A model generated the notes under the pieces. The model ran no database searches. It saw nothing but the letters and a program-made list of their open reading frames with translations, and was not told the DNA's origin. Below are positions 63,449 to 64,000 of a DNA stretch of 64,000 nt, one piece after another; position 1 is the stretch's first letter; every line of letters begins with the position of its first letter. Both the position numbers and the translations under genes were made by a program. The DNA comes from Neurospora tetraspora (lineage: Eukaryota; Ascomycota; Sordariomycetes; Sordariales; Sordariaceae), in contig NW_026944387.1 in assembly GCF_033439725.1 (NCBI RefSeq), forward strand, positions 4,030,001 to 4,094,000, written 5' to 3'.

Positions 63449-64000
63449 GGCGTGGATCAGGTGCTATGTCCCATAGGGGAAAGGCGAGACAGCCATCTAG
63501 CTAGGCTAGATGACTTGTCTGGGCTCGTTTCTGGGCGTTGTCAATCAATCGAGCAAGTAACTCAAGGATTCTTCTCTTTCCTGTTTTTTTCTTCCCTTTT
63601 TGGGCTGCCGCTTCGATCTAGTGATTCACTGACAGTTGCCTTTTTCCGGCGGCGCGAGAAGTCTCGCCCTTCCTTTGTGATTGCGAATGCCCTCTTCGAC
63701 CTGCAAACCCGAGGTTTGTCTGTCCATCCACCTGCCAGAGTTGGTCGACAATGTGAAATTAGAAATGGTGGGCTTCACGGTCGTCGTGAACGGTGACGCT
63801 CTAGTATCTTTCAAGCTTGTTCCAGAGGCACAGCTGGTCATCGTCATTCGTCTATCGGAGTGATAGCGTAATGTGATGAGCCTAGGATGGTCGGCAAGGT
63901 GAAGTTTGACATCATGATCGAGGAGGAAACAGGAACAATAGGAAGGCCGTGGCTTGCCATGTTGACAGATTCGATTAAGCCATGATACCTTTGATTGAGT
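63449..64000. other. 3' flank of RNase H-like gene 3
   Basis: Normal composition. No supported gene up to the window end. Confidence 0.4.

Overview
The window is from a filamentous ascomycete (Pezizomycotina). Genes have short GT-AG introns (67-92 bp), one gene is a secreted family-55 beta-1,3-glucanase, and two large blocks show the signature of repeat-induced point mutation (RIP): extreme AT richness, loss of CpA/TpG, excess TpA, and repeat ORFs full of stops. The species cannot be told from the sequence.

Layout. (1) 1-5125, normal composition: a three-exon GH55 exo-beta-1,3-glucanase gene (1847-4345) and a tRNA-derived SINE-like unit (4736-4928). (2) 5134-42073, one 36.9-kb insertion: a hAT DNA transposon with matching terminal inverted repeats (CAGCGCTGGCAA) and an exact 8-bp target-site duplication (GGCCGGTA). 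Its minus-strand transposase gene is split by a 33.6-kb nest of gypsy-type LTR retrotransposon fossils (7728-41335). Two inverted copies of a chromodomain gypsy (411-bp LTRs) are the oldest layer; three further gypsy elements (LTRs of about 242-266 bp) were inserted later, two with intact 5-bp target duplications (TAGGT and GTCTT). All are heavily degraded. (3) 42082-49680, normal composition: a gene for a nuclear-type protein with an RNase HI fold and a very long Lys/Glu-rich tail (42652-44429), a second SINE copy on the minus strand, and two partial relatives of the RNase H gene. One relative carries, inside its first intron, a 360-bp MITE of the same hAT family with its own exact 8-bp target duplication. 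(4) 49680-58719: an unidentified RIP-degraded block, a second truncated copy of the autonomous hAT with an unmutated 5' end, and a 5'-truncated copia fossil with its 3' LTR. (5) 58720-64000, normal composition: two copies of a tRNA-like repeat, one interrupted by a 297-bp MITE and one empty; another tRNA-like relic; a minus-strand gene for a protein with a striking four-residue Tyr/Gly periodicity (60347-61208); and a third RNase H-like gene (62281-63448).

The two main stories are a hAT family present as a retroelement-bloated giant, a truncated autonomous copy and a MITE, and a small family of stand-alone RNase H-fold genes sharing a phase-1 intron just before the catalytic domain. The RNase H genes lie on both sides of the transposon blocks.
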